From Methylosinus sp. Ce-a6 (GTDB lineage: Bacteria > Pseudomonadota > Alphaproteobacteria > Rhizobiales > Beijerinckiaceae), in contig NZ_BGJX01000012.1 of assembly GCF_009811655.1 (NCBI RefSeq), positions 1 to 64,000 on the forward strand: a DNA stretch of 64,000 nt, written 5' to 3'. Below, piece by piece: positions 16,017-24,631 of this stretch. Each line of letters starts with the position of its first letter. The stretch's first letter is position 1. Under the pieces are notes generated by a model. That model made no database searches and was not told where the DNA came from. It saw only the letters and a list, made by a program, of their open reading frames with translations. The position numbers and the translations under genes were made by a program.

Positions 16017-17566
16017 CCAAAGTCTACGTTCCCCGCGACATGGCCGCGCTCGCGGTCGGCGCCAAGCGCGTCCTCGCCGCGATCGAGAAAGAGGCCGCGG
16101 CGCGCGGCGAGCAGATCGAGATCATTCGCAACGGCTCGCGCGGCCTGCTGTGGCTCGAGCCTCTGGTCGAGGTCGAGACGCCGGCAGGGCGCGTCGGCTA
16201 TGGCAATGTGAAGCCCTCCGACGTTCCCTCGCTGTTCGACGCCGGCTTTCTGAAGGGCGGGGCGCATCCGCTCTCCATCGGCAAGGTCGAGGAGCATCCC
16301 TATTGGGCCAAGCAGACGCGCGTGACCTTCGAGCGCGTCGGAATCATCGATCCCGTGAACCTCGACGATTATGTCGCTCACGGCGGCGGGCAGGGGCTCG
16401 CCAAGGCCTTCGAGATCGGCCCGGCCAAGGTCATCGAGGAAGTGACGAAGTCCGGCCTGCGCGGCCGCGGCGGCGCGGGCTTTCCGGCCGGAATCAAATG
16501 GAAGACGGTCGCCGACGCGCCGGCCGACCGCCGCTATGTCGTCACCAACGCCGACGAGGGCGATAGCGGCACTTTCGCCGACCGCATGGTGATGGAGGGC
16601 GATCCCTTCGTCCTCATCGAGGGCATGACGATCTGCGGCTACGCCATCGGCGCGAGCAAGGGCTTCATCTATCTGCGCGCCGAATATCCGCAATGCGCCG
16701 AGGTGCTGACCGAGGCGCTCACGGCGGCGCGCGCGGCCGGCTGGCTCGGCGAGAATGTGCGCGGCTCCGGCTTTTACTTCGACATAGAGCTGCGCATCGG
16801 CGCGGGCGCCTATGTCTGCGGCGAGGAGACCTCGCTGCTGGAGAGCCTCGAGGGTCATCGCGGCATCGTGCGCGCCAAGCCGCCGCTGCCGGCGCATGTC
16901 GGCTTCATGGGCCGCCCGACCGTGGTCAACAATGTGCTGACGCTCGCCACCGCTCCGGCCATTCTCGCCAAGGGCGGCGAATATTACGCCTCCTTCGGCG
17001 TCGGCCGCTCGCGCGGCACCATGCCGCTGCAGATCGCCGGCAATGTGAAATTCGGCGGCCTCTATGAGACGCCCTTCGGCCTGACGCTCGGCGAGATCGT
17101 CAATGACATAGGCGGGGGCACGCTCTCCGGCCGTCCGGCGCGCGCCGTGCAATGCGGCGGCCCGCTCGGCGCCTATGTGCCGCCGTCGCTGTTCGACACG
17201 CCTTTCGACTATGAGGCGTTCCAGAAGCACGACAGCCTCATCGGCCATGGCGGCCTCGTCGTTTTCGACGATACGGTCGACATGGCGCAGATGGCGCGCT
17301 TCGGCATGGAGTTCTGCGCGATCGAGAGCTGCGGCAAATGCACGCCCTGCCGCATCGGCTCCACGCGCGGCGTCGAGACGATCGACAGAATCGTCGAAGG
17401 CGTCGATGTGGAGGCGAATATCGAGCTCCTGTCCGATCTCTGCCACACGATGAAATTCGGGTCCCTCTGCGCGCTCGGAGGTTTCGCCCCATATCCAGTC
17501 GAGAGCGCACTTCGTCATTATCCGGAAGATTTCCGCAAAGCGACGCTTCCCGCCGCCGCCGAGTGA
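16013..17566 (+). CDS. fdsB: NAD-dependent formate dehydrogenase beta subunit (diaphorase)
   Basis: FMN- and [4Fe-4S]-containing subunit that reduces NAD+, homologous to NuoF. The ATG at 16013 overlaps the fdsG stop by 4 bp, giving 517 residues; the longer upstream frame is overlap with fdsG. An N-terminal ferredoxin-like part (residues 1-130) precedes the NuoF-type core with the FMN/NADH motif LRGRGGAGFPAGIKW. Further core signatures are NADEGDSGTFADR and GAYVCGEETSLLESLEG. The [4Fe-4S] ligands are in ESCGKCTPCRIGSTRG. Probably cytoplasmic. Located between fdsG and fdsA, the standard order. Confidence 0.96.
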   Translation: MTKVYVPRDMAALAVGAKRVLAAIEKEAAARGEQIEIIRNGSRGLLWLEPLVEVETPAGRVGYGNVKPSDVPSLFDAGFLKGGAHPLSIGKVEEHPYWAKQTRVTFERVGIIDPVNLDDYVAHGGGQGLAKAFEIGPAKVIEEVTKSGLRGRGGAGFPAGIKWKTVADAPADRRYVVTNADEGDSGTFADRMVMEGDPFVLIEGMTICGYAIGASKGFIYLRAEYPQCAEVLTEALTAARAAGWLGENVRGSGFYFDIELRIGAGAYVCGEETSLLESLEGHRGIVRAKPPLPAHVGFMGRPTVVNNVLTLATAPAILAKGGEYYASFGVGRSRGTMPLQIAGNVKFGGLYETPFGLTLGEIVNDIGGGTLSGRPARAVQCGGPLGAYVPPSLFDTPFDYEAFQKHDSLIGHGGLVVFDDTVDMAQMARFGMEFCAIESCGKCTPCRIGSTRGVETIDRIVEGVDVEANIELLSDLCHTMKFGSLCALGGFAPYPVESALRHYPEDFRKATLPAAAE

Positions 17567-17577
17567 GGAGCAAAGCC

Positions 17578-20448
17578 ATGAGCCTCGTCAAAGAAACCGA
17601 TTATGGCACGCCCGCGTCGAAGTCGGAGAACAAAGTCACTCTGACCATCGACGGCGTATCCGTCACCGTGCCGGAAGGCACGTCCATCATGCGCGCGGCG
17701 ATGGAGGTCGGGACCGAAATCCCGAAGCTCTGCGCCACCGACAGCCTGAAAGCCTTCGGCTCCTGCCGTCTCTGCGTCGTCGAGATCGATGGCCGCTACG
17801 GCACGCCGGCCTCCTGCACGACGCCGGTTCTGCCCGGCATGACCGTCCACACGCAGACGCCGCGCCTCGCGGCGATCCGTCGCGGCGTGATGGAGCTCTA
17901 TATCTCCGACCATCCGCTCGACTGCCTCACCTGCGCCGCCAATGGCGATTGCGAGCTGCAGACGATGGCGGGCGCGGTCGGCCTGCGCGACGTGCGCTAC
18001 GGCTATGACGGCGCGAACCATGTGTTCGCCCGCAGCCGAGTCGACGGCAAAGCCAATTTCGAGTGGATGCCGAAGGACGAGTCGAATCCCTATTTCACCT
18101 ACGACCCGTCGAAATGCATCGTCTGCAATCGTTGCGTTCGCGCCTGCGAGGAGACTCAAGGCACTTTCGCGCTGACGATCGACGGCCGCGGCTTCGACAG
18201 CCGCGTCTCCCCCGGCATGGCCGAGGCTTTCATGGAGTCGGAATGCGTCTCCTGCGGCGCCTGCGTGCAGGCCTGCCCGACGGCGACGCTCACCGAGAAG
18301 TCGGTCATCGCCATCGGCCAGCCGGAGCATTCGGAAGTCACCACCTGCGCCTATTGCGGCGTCGGCTGCACTTTCAAGGCGGAGATGCGCGGCGAGGAGA
18401 TCGTCCGCATGGTCCCGTGGAAGGACGGCAAGGCCAATCACGGCCATAGCTGCATCAAGGGCCGCTTCGCCTATGGCTATGCGCTGCACAAGGAGCGCAT
18501 CACCTCGCCGATGATCCGCGACAAGGCGACCGATCCCTGGCGCGTCGTTTCCTGGGACGAGGCGATCGCCTTCGCCGCCGATCGCTTCAAGACGATCATC
18601 GAGACGCACGGCAAGCGCTCGGTCGGCGTGATCACCTCCTCGCGTTGCTCGAACGAGGAGACCTATCTCGTCCAGAAGCTGACCCGCGCCGGCTTCGGCA
18701 ACAACAACACCGACACTTGCGCGCGCGTCTGCCATTCGCCGACGGGCTATGGCCTCAACCAGGCCTTCGGCACCTCGGCCGGCACGCAGGACTTCGACTC
18801 GGTCGACGATTCCGACGTCATTCTCGTCATCGGCGCCAATCCGACCGACGCGCATCCTGTGTTCGGCTCGCGCATGAAGAAGCGCCTGCGGGAGGGCGCC
18901 AAGCTCATCGTCGTCGATCCGCGCCGCATCGATCTCGTGCGCTCGCCCCATATCGAGGCGAATTATCATCTGGCGTTGAAGCCCGGAACCAATGTCGCGA
19001 TCGTCACGGCGCTGGCGCATGTGATCGTGAAGGAAGGCCTCGTGAACGAGGCCTTCGTCCGCGAGCGTTGCGATTGGGACGAGTTCCAGGATTGGGCGGC
19101 CTTCGTCTCCGACGAGCGCAACAGCCCCGAGGAGGTCGAGAAGCTCTCCGGCGTGCCGGCGGAAGACATTCGCGCCGCGGCGCGACTCTACGCCACCGGC
19201 GGGCGCGCGGCGATCTATTACGGCCTCGGCGTCACCGAGCACAGCCAGGGCTCGACGACGGTGATGGCGATCGCCAATCTCGCCATGGCGACCGGCAATC
19301 TCGGCCGTCGCGGCGTGGGCGTCAATCCGCTGCGCGGGCAGAACAATGTGCAGGGCTCCTGCGACATGGGCTCCTTCCCGCACGAGCTGCCGGGCTATCG
19401 CCACATCTCCAACGAGGCGGCGCGCAAGAGCTTCGAGGAGGCGTGGGGCGTCACGCTCGACAATGAGCCGGGCCTGCGCATCCCGAACATGTTCGACGCG
19501 GCCATCGCGGGCGAGTTCAAGGGCCTCTATTGCCAGGGCGAGGACATTCTCCAGTCCGATCCGGACACCAAGCATGTCAGCCGTGCGCTCGAGGCGATGG
19601 AATGCGTCATCGTGCAGGATCTCTTCCTGAACGAGACGGCGCATTACGCCCATGTGTTCCTGCCGGGCGCGAGCTTCCTCGAGAAGGACGGCACTTTCAC
19701 CAACGCCGAGCGCCGCATCCAGCGCATCCGCAAGGTGATGAGCCCGAAGAACGGCTATGGCGATTGGGAGATCACCCAGATGCTCGCCAAGGCCTTCGGC
19801 CTCGACTGGAGCTATTCGCATCCGAGCGAGATCATGGACGAGATCGCGCGGCTGACGCCGACCTTCAAGAACGTCTCTTACGAGAAGCTCGACAAGGACG
19901 GCTCGGTGCAATGGCCGTGCAATGATGCGGCGCCGGAAGGCATGCCGATCATGCACATCGACGGCTTCACGCGCGGCAAGGGAAAATTCGTCATCACCGA
20001 ATATGTCCCGACCGACGAGAAGACCGGACCGCGCTTCCCGCTGCTGCTGACCACCGGCCGCATATTGTCGCAATACAATGTCGGCGCGCAGACCAGGCGC
20101 ACCGAGAACAGCCAGTGGCATCCGGAAGACGTGCTCGAGATCCATCCGCATGACGCCGAGCTGCGCGGCGTGCGCGACGGCGATTGGGTGCGCATCGCGA
20201 GCCGCGCCGGCGAGATCACGCTGCACGCCAAGGTCACCGACCGCGTGGCCGCGGGCGTCGTCTACACCACCTTCCATCACCCGCTCTCGCAGGCGAATGT
20301 GGTCACCACCGATAATTCGGATTGGGCGACCAATTGCCCCGAATATAAGGTGACGGCGGTGCAGATATCGCCCTCCAACGGCCCGACCGAATGGCAGGAG
20401 CAATATCGCGAGCTCTCCGACAACGCCCGCCGCATCGCGGCGGAGTAA
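17578..20448 (+). CDS. fdsA: NAD-dependent formate dehydrogenase alpha subunit (molybdopterin)
   Basis: Catalytic subunit oxidising formate to CO2 at a bis-MGD molybdenum (or tungsten) centre; 956 residues. The ATG at 17578 has GTGAGGAG upstream. N-terminal [2Fe-2S] cluster (CATDSLKAFGSCRLC), His/Cys [4Fe-4S] site (HPLDCLTCAANGDC), two ferredoxin clusters (CIVCNRCVRACEE, CVSCGACVQACP) and a further [4Fe-4S] cluster (CAYCGVGCTF). The metal ligand is cysteine, not selenocysteine, in CARVCHSPTG. This is the terminal step of C1 dissimilation in methylotrophs and supplies NADH. Confidence 0.97.
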   Translation: MSLVKETDYGTPASKSENKVTLTIDGVSVTVPEGTSIMRAAMEVGTEIPKLCATDSLKAFGSCRLCVVEIDGRYGTPASCTTPVLPGMTVHTQTPRLAAIRRGVMELYISDHPLDCLTCAANGDCELQTMAGAVGLRDVRYGYDGANHVFARSRVDGKANFEWMPKDESNPYFTYDPSKCIVCNRCVRACEETQGTFALTIDGRGFDSRVSPGMAEAFMESECVSCGACVQACPTATLTEKSVIAIGQPEHSEVTTCAYCGVGCTFKAEMRGEEIVRMVPWKDGKANHGHSCIKGRFAYGYALHKERITSPMIRDKATDPWRVVSWDEAIAFAADRFKTIIETHGKRSVGVITSSRCSNEETYLVQKLTRAGFGNNNTDTCARVCHSPTGYGLNQAFGTSAGTQDFDSVDDSDVILVIGANPTDAHPVFGSRMKKRLREGAKLIVVDPRRIDLVRSPHIEANYHLALKPGTNVAIVTALAHVIVKEGLVNEAFVRERCDWDEFQDWAAFVSDERNSPEEVEKLSGVPAEDIRAAARLYATGGRAAIYYGLGVTEHSQGSTTVMAIANLAMATGNLGRRGVGVNPLRGQNNVQGSCDMGSFPHELPGYRHISNEAARKSFEEAWGVTLDNEPGLRIPNMFDAAIAGEFKGLYCQGEDILQSDPDTKHVSRALEAMECVIVQDLFLNETAHYAHVFLPGASFLEKDGTFTNAERRIQRIRKVMSPKNGYGDWEITQMLAKAFGLDWSYSHPSEIMDEIARLTPTFKNVSYEKLDKDGSVQWPCNDAAPEGMPIMHIDGFTRGKGKFVITEYVPTDEKTGPRFPLLLTTGRILSQYNVGAQTRRTENSQWHPEDVLEIHPHDAELRGVRDGDWVRIASRAGEITLHAKVTDRVAAGVVYTTFHHPLSQANVVTTDNSDWATNCPEYKVTAVQISPSNGPTEWQEQYRELSDNARRIAAE

Positions 20449-20468
20449 GCGGTATCGATGGGCGTGAC

Positions 20469-20521
20469 CCTTCTCCCGTTCACGGGAGAAGGTGGCCCCG
20501 CGAAGCGGGGTCGGATGAGGG
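20469..20521 (+). repeat. 53-bp extragenic palindromic repeat, copy 1
   Basis: Two small hairpins in tandem: CCTTCTCCCG-TTCA-CGGGAGAAGG, then CCCCGCGAAGCGGGG, ending GTCGGATGAGGG. It is an inverted relative of the element at 20586-20638, 64 bp away, in the fdsA-fdhD gap. Confidence 0.85.
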
Positions 20522-20585
20522 CGCTCGCGATATGGCGATCGACTCGACATTGCCGGTATTCGAGATGATTGGTCCGTTCGATGGA

Positions 20586-20638
20586 CCCTCATCCGACCCG
20601 GCTGCGCCGGGCCACCTTCTCCCGCAGGCGGGAGAAGG
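20586..20638 (-). repeat. 53-bp extragenic palindromic repeat, copy 2 (inverted)
   Basis: Begins CCCTCATCCGACCCGG and ends in the CCACCTTCTCCCG hairpin. It mirrors copy 1 with changes only in the loops. The pair forms a REPIN-like doublet. The fds message must read through it to reach fdhD and fdsD. Confidence 0.85.
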
Positions 20639-20671
20639 GGCGCGCGCTGGAGGAAGAAACGGCGTTTCGAA

Positions 20672-21502
20672 ATGACAGAGGAGCTTCCCGCCGCCAGTGT
20701 CCGCGTTCCGTGCATCGCGCGGCGTAATGACGCTGCGTCGGATAGTTCCCGCATCGTCCCGGAAGAAACGCCCATCGCCTTCACCTATGGCGGCTCGACG
20801 CACGCGGTGATGATGGCGACGCCCGCCGATCTCGAAGATTTCTCCATCGGCTTCGCGCTCACCGAGGGCCTCATCGATAGGGTCGACGAGGCCGGCGCGT
20901 TCGAGATCGTCTCTTCCGAGGCCGGCATAGAGCTGCGCAGCTGGCTCGCCGGCGGTCGGCAGGAGGCCTATGCGGCGCGCAGGCGCTCCATGGCCGGGCC
21001 GACCGGCTGCGGCCTCTGCGGCATAGAGAGCCTCGAAGAGGCGAGCCGTCCGCTGCCCGTGCTCGACAATGCGCTGCGCCTGTCCTCGCAGGCGCTCATC
21101 GCCGCCATGGATCGCCTGCCCGGCGCGCAGCCCTTGAACCGCGAGACGCGCGCCGTCCATGCCGCCGCCTTCTGGGCGCCGGAGTCGGATGCGCTGATCG
21201 TCCGCGAGGACGTCGGCCGCCACAATGCTCTGGACAAGCTCGCCGGCGCCTTGGCGCGCCAGGGCCTTCCCGCGTCGAGCGGCGTCGTGCTGATGACGAG
21301 CCGCATATCCGTCGAGCTCGTGCAGAAGGCCGCCCGCATCGGCGCGCCGATCATCGCGGCCGTTTCCGCGCCCACGGCTCTGGCCGTGCGAATGGCGGAA
21401 AAATGTGGCATGACGCTCGTCGCGGTCGTGCGCGGCCGCGACTTCGAAATCTTCACCCACCCCGAACGCATATTGGAACAGGTCTCGACCCATGTCGCAT
21501 AA
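20672..21502 (+). CDS. fdhD: Formate dehydrogenase sulfur carrier FdhD (FdsC)
   Basis: Transfers sulfur from a cysteine desulfurase to the molybdenum cofactor of FdsA, needed for activity. The 276 residues include EDFSIGFALTEGLID, the reactive-cysteine loop TGCGLCGIESLEEA (CxxC, about residues 111-124), EDVGRHNALDKLAG and a C-terminal SAPTALAVRMAEKCGMTLV. It follows fdsA after a 223-bp gap filled by the 53-bp repeat pair. Its 3' end overlaps the fdsD start by 11 bp. In fds operons this gene is often called fdsC. Confidence 0.94.
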   Translation: MTEELPAASVRVPCIARRNDAASDSSRIVPEETPIAFTYGGSTHAVMMATPADLEDFSIGFALTEGLIDRVDEAGAFEIVSSEAGIELRSWLAGGRQEAYAARRRSMAGPTGCGLCGIESLEEASRPLPVLDNALRLSSQALIAAMDRLPGAQPLNRETRAVHAAAFWAPESDALIVREDVGRHNALDKLAGALARQGLPASSGVVLMTSRISVELVQKAARIGAPIIAAVSAPTALAVRMAEKCGMTLVAVVRGRDFEIFTHPERILEQVSTHVA

Positions 21503-21713
21503 TCCGGCCGAGAAGCTCGTCAAAATGGCCAATCAGATCGGCAAGTTCTTCGCCGCCCAGCGGCATTCGGACGCCGTCGCCGGCACGGCCGAGCATTTGA
21601 AGAAATTCTGGGATCCGCGCATGCGCGCCGGCATCATCGACCATGTCGCCCATGGCGGCGCGGGGCTGGACGAGGTGCCGCTGCAGGCGGTGCAGAAGCT
21701 CGCCGGCAAGTGA
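21492..21713 (+). CDS. fdsD: NAD-dependent formate dehydrogenase delta subunit
   Basis: Small 73-residue subunit found only with fds-type formate dehydrogenases. The sequence (KLVKMANQIGKFFAAQ, KKFWDPRMRAGIIDHV) matches the family well; no cofactor site is present. Its role is thought to be assembly or stabilisation of the complex. It is the last gene of the operon and overlaps fdhD by 11 bp. A hairpin follows immediately. Confidence 0.92.
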   Translation: MSHNPAEKLVKMANQIGKFFAAQRHSDAVAGTAEHLKKFWDPRMRAGIIDHVAHGGAGLDEVPLQAVQKLAGK

Positions 21714-21720
21714 GCGAAGA

Positions 21721-21767
21721 GTGAGTAGTGAGTAGCGTTCTCTCTACTCACCACTCGCTACTCACTA
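21721..21767. terminator. Hairpin at the end of the fds operon
   Basis: GTGAGTAGTGAGTAGCG can pair with the later CGCTACTCAC, and TATTTT follows on the plus strand. It is built from repeated GAGTAGT units, which is unusual for a terminator. It overlaps the stop codon of the converging mltB gene. Confidence 0.5.
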
Positions 21768-23003
21768 TTTTCGCAATCTCTCCAAAACCTCTTTCGTCGC
21801 GAAGCCGTCCGCCGGCCGCACGCCTTCGCTCAGCTGAAAGGCGTGCACGGCGTTGCGGCTGGTGCGGCCGAGCTTGCCGTCGATCGCGCCGCGATAGAAG
21901 CCGCGCTCGGCGAGCAGGCGCTGCATCTCCTTGCAATCAGCGGTCGAGAGCGCTGCGATCTTTTTCGGCCAGGGCGCGATCGGCGTCGGCCGTCCGGCGA
22001 TTCGGTCGGCGAGCAGGCCGATCGCCAGCGCATAGGCGTCGGACGTGTTGTATTTGCGGATCACCTCGAAATTATCGGTGATGAGAAAGGCCGGCCCGGC
22101 CGCGCCGGCGGGCAGATAGAGGCTCGCCGGCCCGCTCGCCGGCAGCGCCGCGTCATCCGCGGGCGCGACGCCGAGCGCCCGCCATTGCGCGAAATCGAGG
22201 TCGAATTCGGCGTAGTCGAAGCCTTTCGGCAGGACGACCTCGAGACCCCAAGGCAGGCGCGGGTCCCAGCCCGAGAATTTCAGGAAATTGGCGATGGAGG
22301 CGAGCGAATCGAGGCGATTCGTCCAAATGTCCGGCGCGGCGTCGCCGGCATAGCTCGTCGCATATTTCAGATAGGCGGAGGGGAGGAATTGCGGCTGGCC
22401 CATCGCGCCAGCCCAGGAGCCGCGCAGCCGCGCGCGCGTCACATCGCCTCTCTGCAGCATGACGAGCGCCGCGACGAATTCATCCGCGAAAATCGCGCCC
22501 CTGTGGCCGGCATAGGCCAAAGTCGCCAGCACGCGCAGAGTGTCCGCGCCGCCGGTCGCGGAACCGAAATTGCTTTCCACGCCCAATATGGCGAGCGCGA
22601 CTTCCGGGGAAACGCCGCTGCGCCCCTCGAGCGTCGCGAGCGGGCCGGCGAGCTCGCCCGCGATCGCGCGGCCGCGCGCGATGCGAGCCGGCGCGACCGC
22701 GTCGGCGACATAGGAGGGGATGGAAATCGTGAATTCGGATTGAGCCTGTGGGCGCCGCAGCAATCCTGGCTCCGGCGTCAGGCCGGCGACGGCGGAATCG
22801 AAAATCTCGCGCGCGACGCCGGCTTGGCGCGCGGCGGGCCAAAGTCGCTGCAGGAAATGGTCGAGATCAGAACCAACGGCGCTTTCCCGCGCCACCGCGA
22901 AAGGACTGGAAAAAGCCGTCAGGACAAAGAGTAGGAAAACGGCCGGCAATGTTCTGCATGCTTCGCGGCGACTGGCGCGGGCGTGAGCGAAACCTTGTCG
23001 CAA
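21765..23003 (-). CDS. mltB: Lytic murein transglycosylase, MltB type
   Basis: Periplasmic enzyme cleaving peptidoglycan glycan strands with 1,6-anhydro product. The catalytic domain has the MltB signature VALAILGVESNFGSATG (the Glu after V is catalytic), RGSWAGAMGQPQFLPSAYLKYA and LASIANFLKFSGW. The C-terminus holds a peptidoglycan-binding domain (CKEMQRLLAERGFYRGAIDGKLG). A TTG at 23003 gives a basic leader followed by LPAVFLLFVLTAFSSPFAVA as signal peptide (412 residues). The ATG at 23093 would add 30 residues with non-coding-like composition. Faces the fds operon. Confidence 0.88.
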   Translation of the reverse strand: MRQGFAHARASRREACRTLPAVFLLFVLTAFSSPFAVARESAVGSDLDHFLQRLWPAARQAGVAREIFDSAVAGLTPEPGLLRRPQAQSEFTISIPSYVADAVAPARIARGRAIAGELAGPLATLEGRSGVSPEVALAILGVESNFGSATGGADTLRVLATLAYAGHRGAIFADEFVAALVMLQRGDVTRARLRGSWAGAMGQPQFLPSAYLKYATSYAGDAAPDIWTNRLDSLASIANFLKFSGWDPRLPWGLEVVLPKGFDYAEFDLDFAQWRALGVAPADDAALPASGPASLYLPAGAAGPAFLITDNFEVIRKYNTSDAYALAIGLLADRIAGRPTPIAPWPKKIAALSTADCKEMQRLLAERGFYRGAIDGKLGRTSRNAVHAFQLSEGVRPADGFATKEVLERLRK

Positions 23004-23146
23004 TTTTGTCCCCGAGCTTGGCCATTCTTTGGAATCTTTACACTTTTGGCCATTTTGTTTGACACTTCGCTGCGCTGCGTTTTCAATCGTCATGTCTCGA
23101 CTTCCACATGGAGCCGCGAACAGGATAGGACTTGAGGCGAACGGAA

Positions 23147-23629
23147 ATGACGCATCAACCCATGATTACGAGTTTTCGTGCGCCGATCCAGCTCGGAAAA
23201 AAGCCCGGCCCCATAAAGGACGAGCATGAGCTGAAGGCCAAGCTGAGAGCGGCCGGCCTTCGCCCCACCTCTCAGCGCATCTCGCTCAGCAAGCTGCTCT
23301 ATGGCAATGGCGACCGCCATGTGAGCGCCGAGGCGCTGCACGCCGAAGCGCGCGAGGCCGGGCTGCAGATGTCGCTCTCGACCGTCTACAACACGCTCAA
23401 TCAATTCGCCGACGCCGGCCTGTTGCGAGAGATCGCCGTGCAGGGCCCGCGCACCTATTTCCACACGCGCACCGCGCCGCACCATCACTTCATGGACGAG
23501 GTGAGCAAGCGCATGTTCGACGTGGCGGACGGCTCCGTCGAATTCGCCAAGCTCCCAGCGCCGCCGGAGGGCATGGAGATCGTCGGCTGCGACGTGATCA
23601 TCCGCCTGCGGCCCAAGCGGAAGGGGTAA
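23147..23629 (+). CDS. irr: Iron response regulator Irr (Fur superfamily)
   Basis: Haem-responsive transcription factor that controls iron uptake and haem synthesis in alphaproteobacteria. The 160-residue product starts at the ATG at 23147. The Fur-type winged helix is ELKAKLRAAGLRPTSQRISL plus LSLSTVYNTLNQFADAGLLRE, and the His-rich haem/metal segment is TAPHHHFMDEV. The N-terminal haem regulatory Cys-Pro motif known from Bradyrhizobium Irr is absent, as in most family members, so haem would act through the histidines. Divergent from mltB, no operon partners. Confidence 0.92.
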   Translation: MTHQPMITSFRAPIQLGKKPGPIKDEHELKAKLRAAGLRPTSQRISLSKLLYGNGDRHVSAEALHAEAREAGLQMSLSTVYNTLNQFADAGLLREIAVQGPRTYFHTRTAPHHHFMDEVSKRMFDVADGSVEFAKLPAPPEGMEIVGCDVIIRLRPKRKG

Positions 23630-23694
23630 AGCGGCTTTCGGGGCGCCCTCTTTGGCGTGATCGTTTCAGAAAGGCGCCGGCCGGGCGACTTTTC

Positions 23695-24255
23695 TCACGC
23701 CTTCTTTCGCATCGCGGCCTTTGGCGCTCGGCCTTTCCCCGGTTTCGCCCTCGGCTTCGCATGGGCGCCGCCTCCCGCCGATACCTCGACCTTCTGACGC
23801 GATAGGCGCTGGCCGTCCGCGTCCAGCGCGCGGGTCGCGAGCGCGACGACGCGAGGAATCGGCTTCTCGCCCTGCTCGTAGTAGGCGACCATCCGCCGGC
23901 CGATTCCGAGGGCTCGGGCGGCCGTGTCGAGCGTGTAGGCCCGCCGCTCTCGCCAGCTCTTGAATTCGCCGGCCGACATTGTGGCGCCGGCCTGTTCCTG
24001 CGCGAGCCGCCAAAGGGTGTCCGCGCTCATATCGATCTCGTCCGACCAGACGATATCGGTCCCGAGGTCGCCGAGCCGAGCCGACTTGAACAATTCTGGA
24101 GCTTGGCGAAGCGGCTGGTAGAGCTTGTAGGCGCCGATGTGGCCCGACACGTCGACTCTGCTCGACTCTCCGTTGTTCCATTCGAGCCGCAGCGTCCACG
24201 GCTTGCGGCCATCGACCTTCACGGCCACGATGCGCGGCAAAACCTTCCTCGGCAT
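23695..24255 (-). CDS. DUF2442 protein with C-terminal helix-turn-helix
   Basis: The 186-residue product begins at the ATG at 24255 (MPRKVLPRIVAVKVDGRKPW). The N-terminal DUF2442 region carries WTLRLEWNNGESSRVDVSGHI and TDIVWSDEIDMSADTLWRLA. A helix-turn-helix follows at about 105-155 (FKSWRERRAYTLDTAARALG, RMVAYYEQGEKPIP), and a Lys/Ala-rich tail ends the protein. It lies directly behind a DUF4160 gene. Such DUF4160-DUF2442 pairs recur in bacterial genomes with a toxin-antitoxin-like layout. A role as DNA-binding partner (antitoxin/autoregulator) is inference. Converges on irr. Confidence 0.75.
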   Translation of the reverse strand: MPRKVLPRIVAVKVDGRKPWTLRLEWNNGESSRVDVSGHIGAYKLYQPLRQAPELFKSARLGDLGTDIVWSDEIDMSADTLWRLAQEQAGATMSAGEFKSWRERRAYTLDTAARALGIGRRMVAYYEQGEKPIPRVVALATRALDADGQRLSRQKVEVSAGGGAHAKPRAKPGKGRAPKAAMRKKA

Positions 24256-24491
24256 TTCAACCCCGTTCGTTGAGCCGCGCCCATTCGGCTGCGAGTCTTG
24301 TCCCCGTTCCGCTGCGCCCACTCCAAGGCCTCCGCGATCTGCGCGGGCTTCGCCCGGCCGGCGATGACCTCGAGGCCGTCCAGCGCGATCAAAACCTCGA
24401 AAGTGGTCGAGACAATGTGAAAATGCGGCGGGCGGTGATCGTCGGCGTACATGCGGATGTAGACGGCGCCGAATTGTTGCAATGTCGGCAC
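24219..24491 (-). CDS. DUF4160 protein with an apparent 3' frameshift
   Basis: Small protein with the family core YIRMYADDHRPPHFHIV (residues 11-27), then ALDGLEVIAGRAKPAQIAEALEWAQRN. From about residue 62 the open frame departs from the family. Skipping one base near 24296 gives KLAAEWARLNERG followed by TGA at 24257-24259, the normal DUF4160 ending, which stops just before the DUF2442 ATG (TGAAATG). As written the frame runs on to 24219 and overlaps the next gene. So there is either a real +1 mutation, a programmed shift or a sequencing error. The function of the family is unknown. Confidence 0.65.
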   Translation of the reverse strand: MPTLQQFGAVYIRMYADDHRPPHFHIVSTTFEVLIALDGLEVIAGRAKPAQIAEALEWAQRNGDKTRSRMGAAQRTGLKCRGRFCRASWP

Positions 24492-24581
24492 GACGCGACC
24501 TCGAAATGAGATGCAATAGTTGCACTAGGAAGCGCGGAAATCAAGGCGACAAAGGCAATTCTTCGACAGGAGAGACGACAG

Positions 24582-24618
24582 CCCCGCCCTCGCGTCGCCT
24601 GAGCGACGCCGAGCGGGG
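24582..24618 (-). terminator. Possible galU terminator hairpin
   Basis: Imperfect stem of about 16 bp (CCCCGC..CTCG.GTCGC with GCGACG.CGAG.GGGG, 4-nt loop) 14 bp beyond the galU stop. No clear T run follows, so this is a weak call. Confidence 0.35.
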
Positions 24619-24631
24619 AGGGGGCCTACGA

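Noticed and set aside
17518..20784. A 1088-codon open frame on the minus strand
   Set aside because: It is antisense to fdsA and fdhD, whose domains and motifs are unmistakable; long antisense frames are expected in GC-rich DNA.
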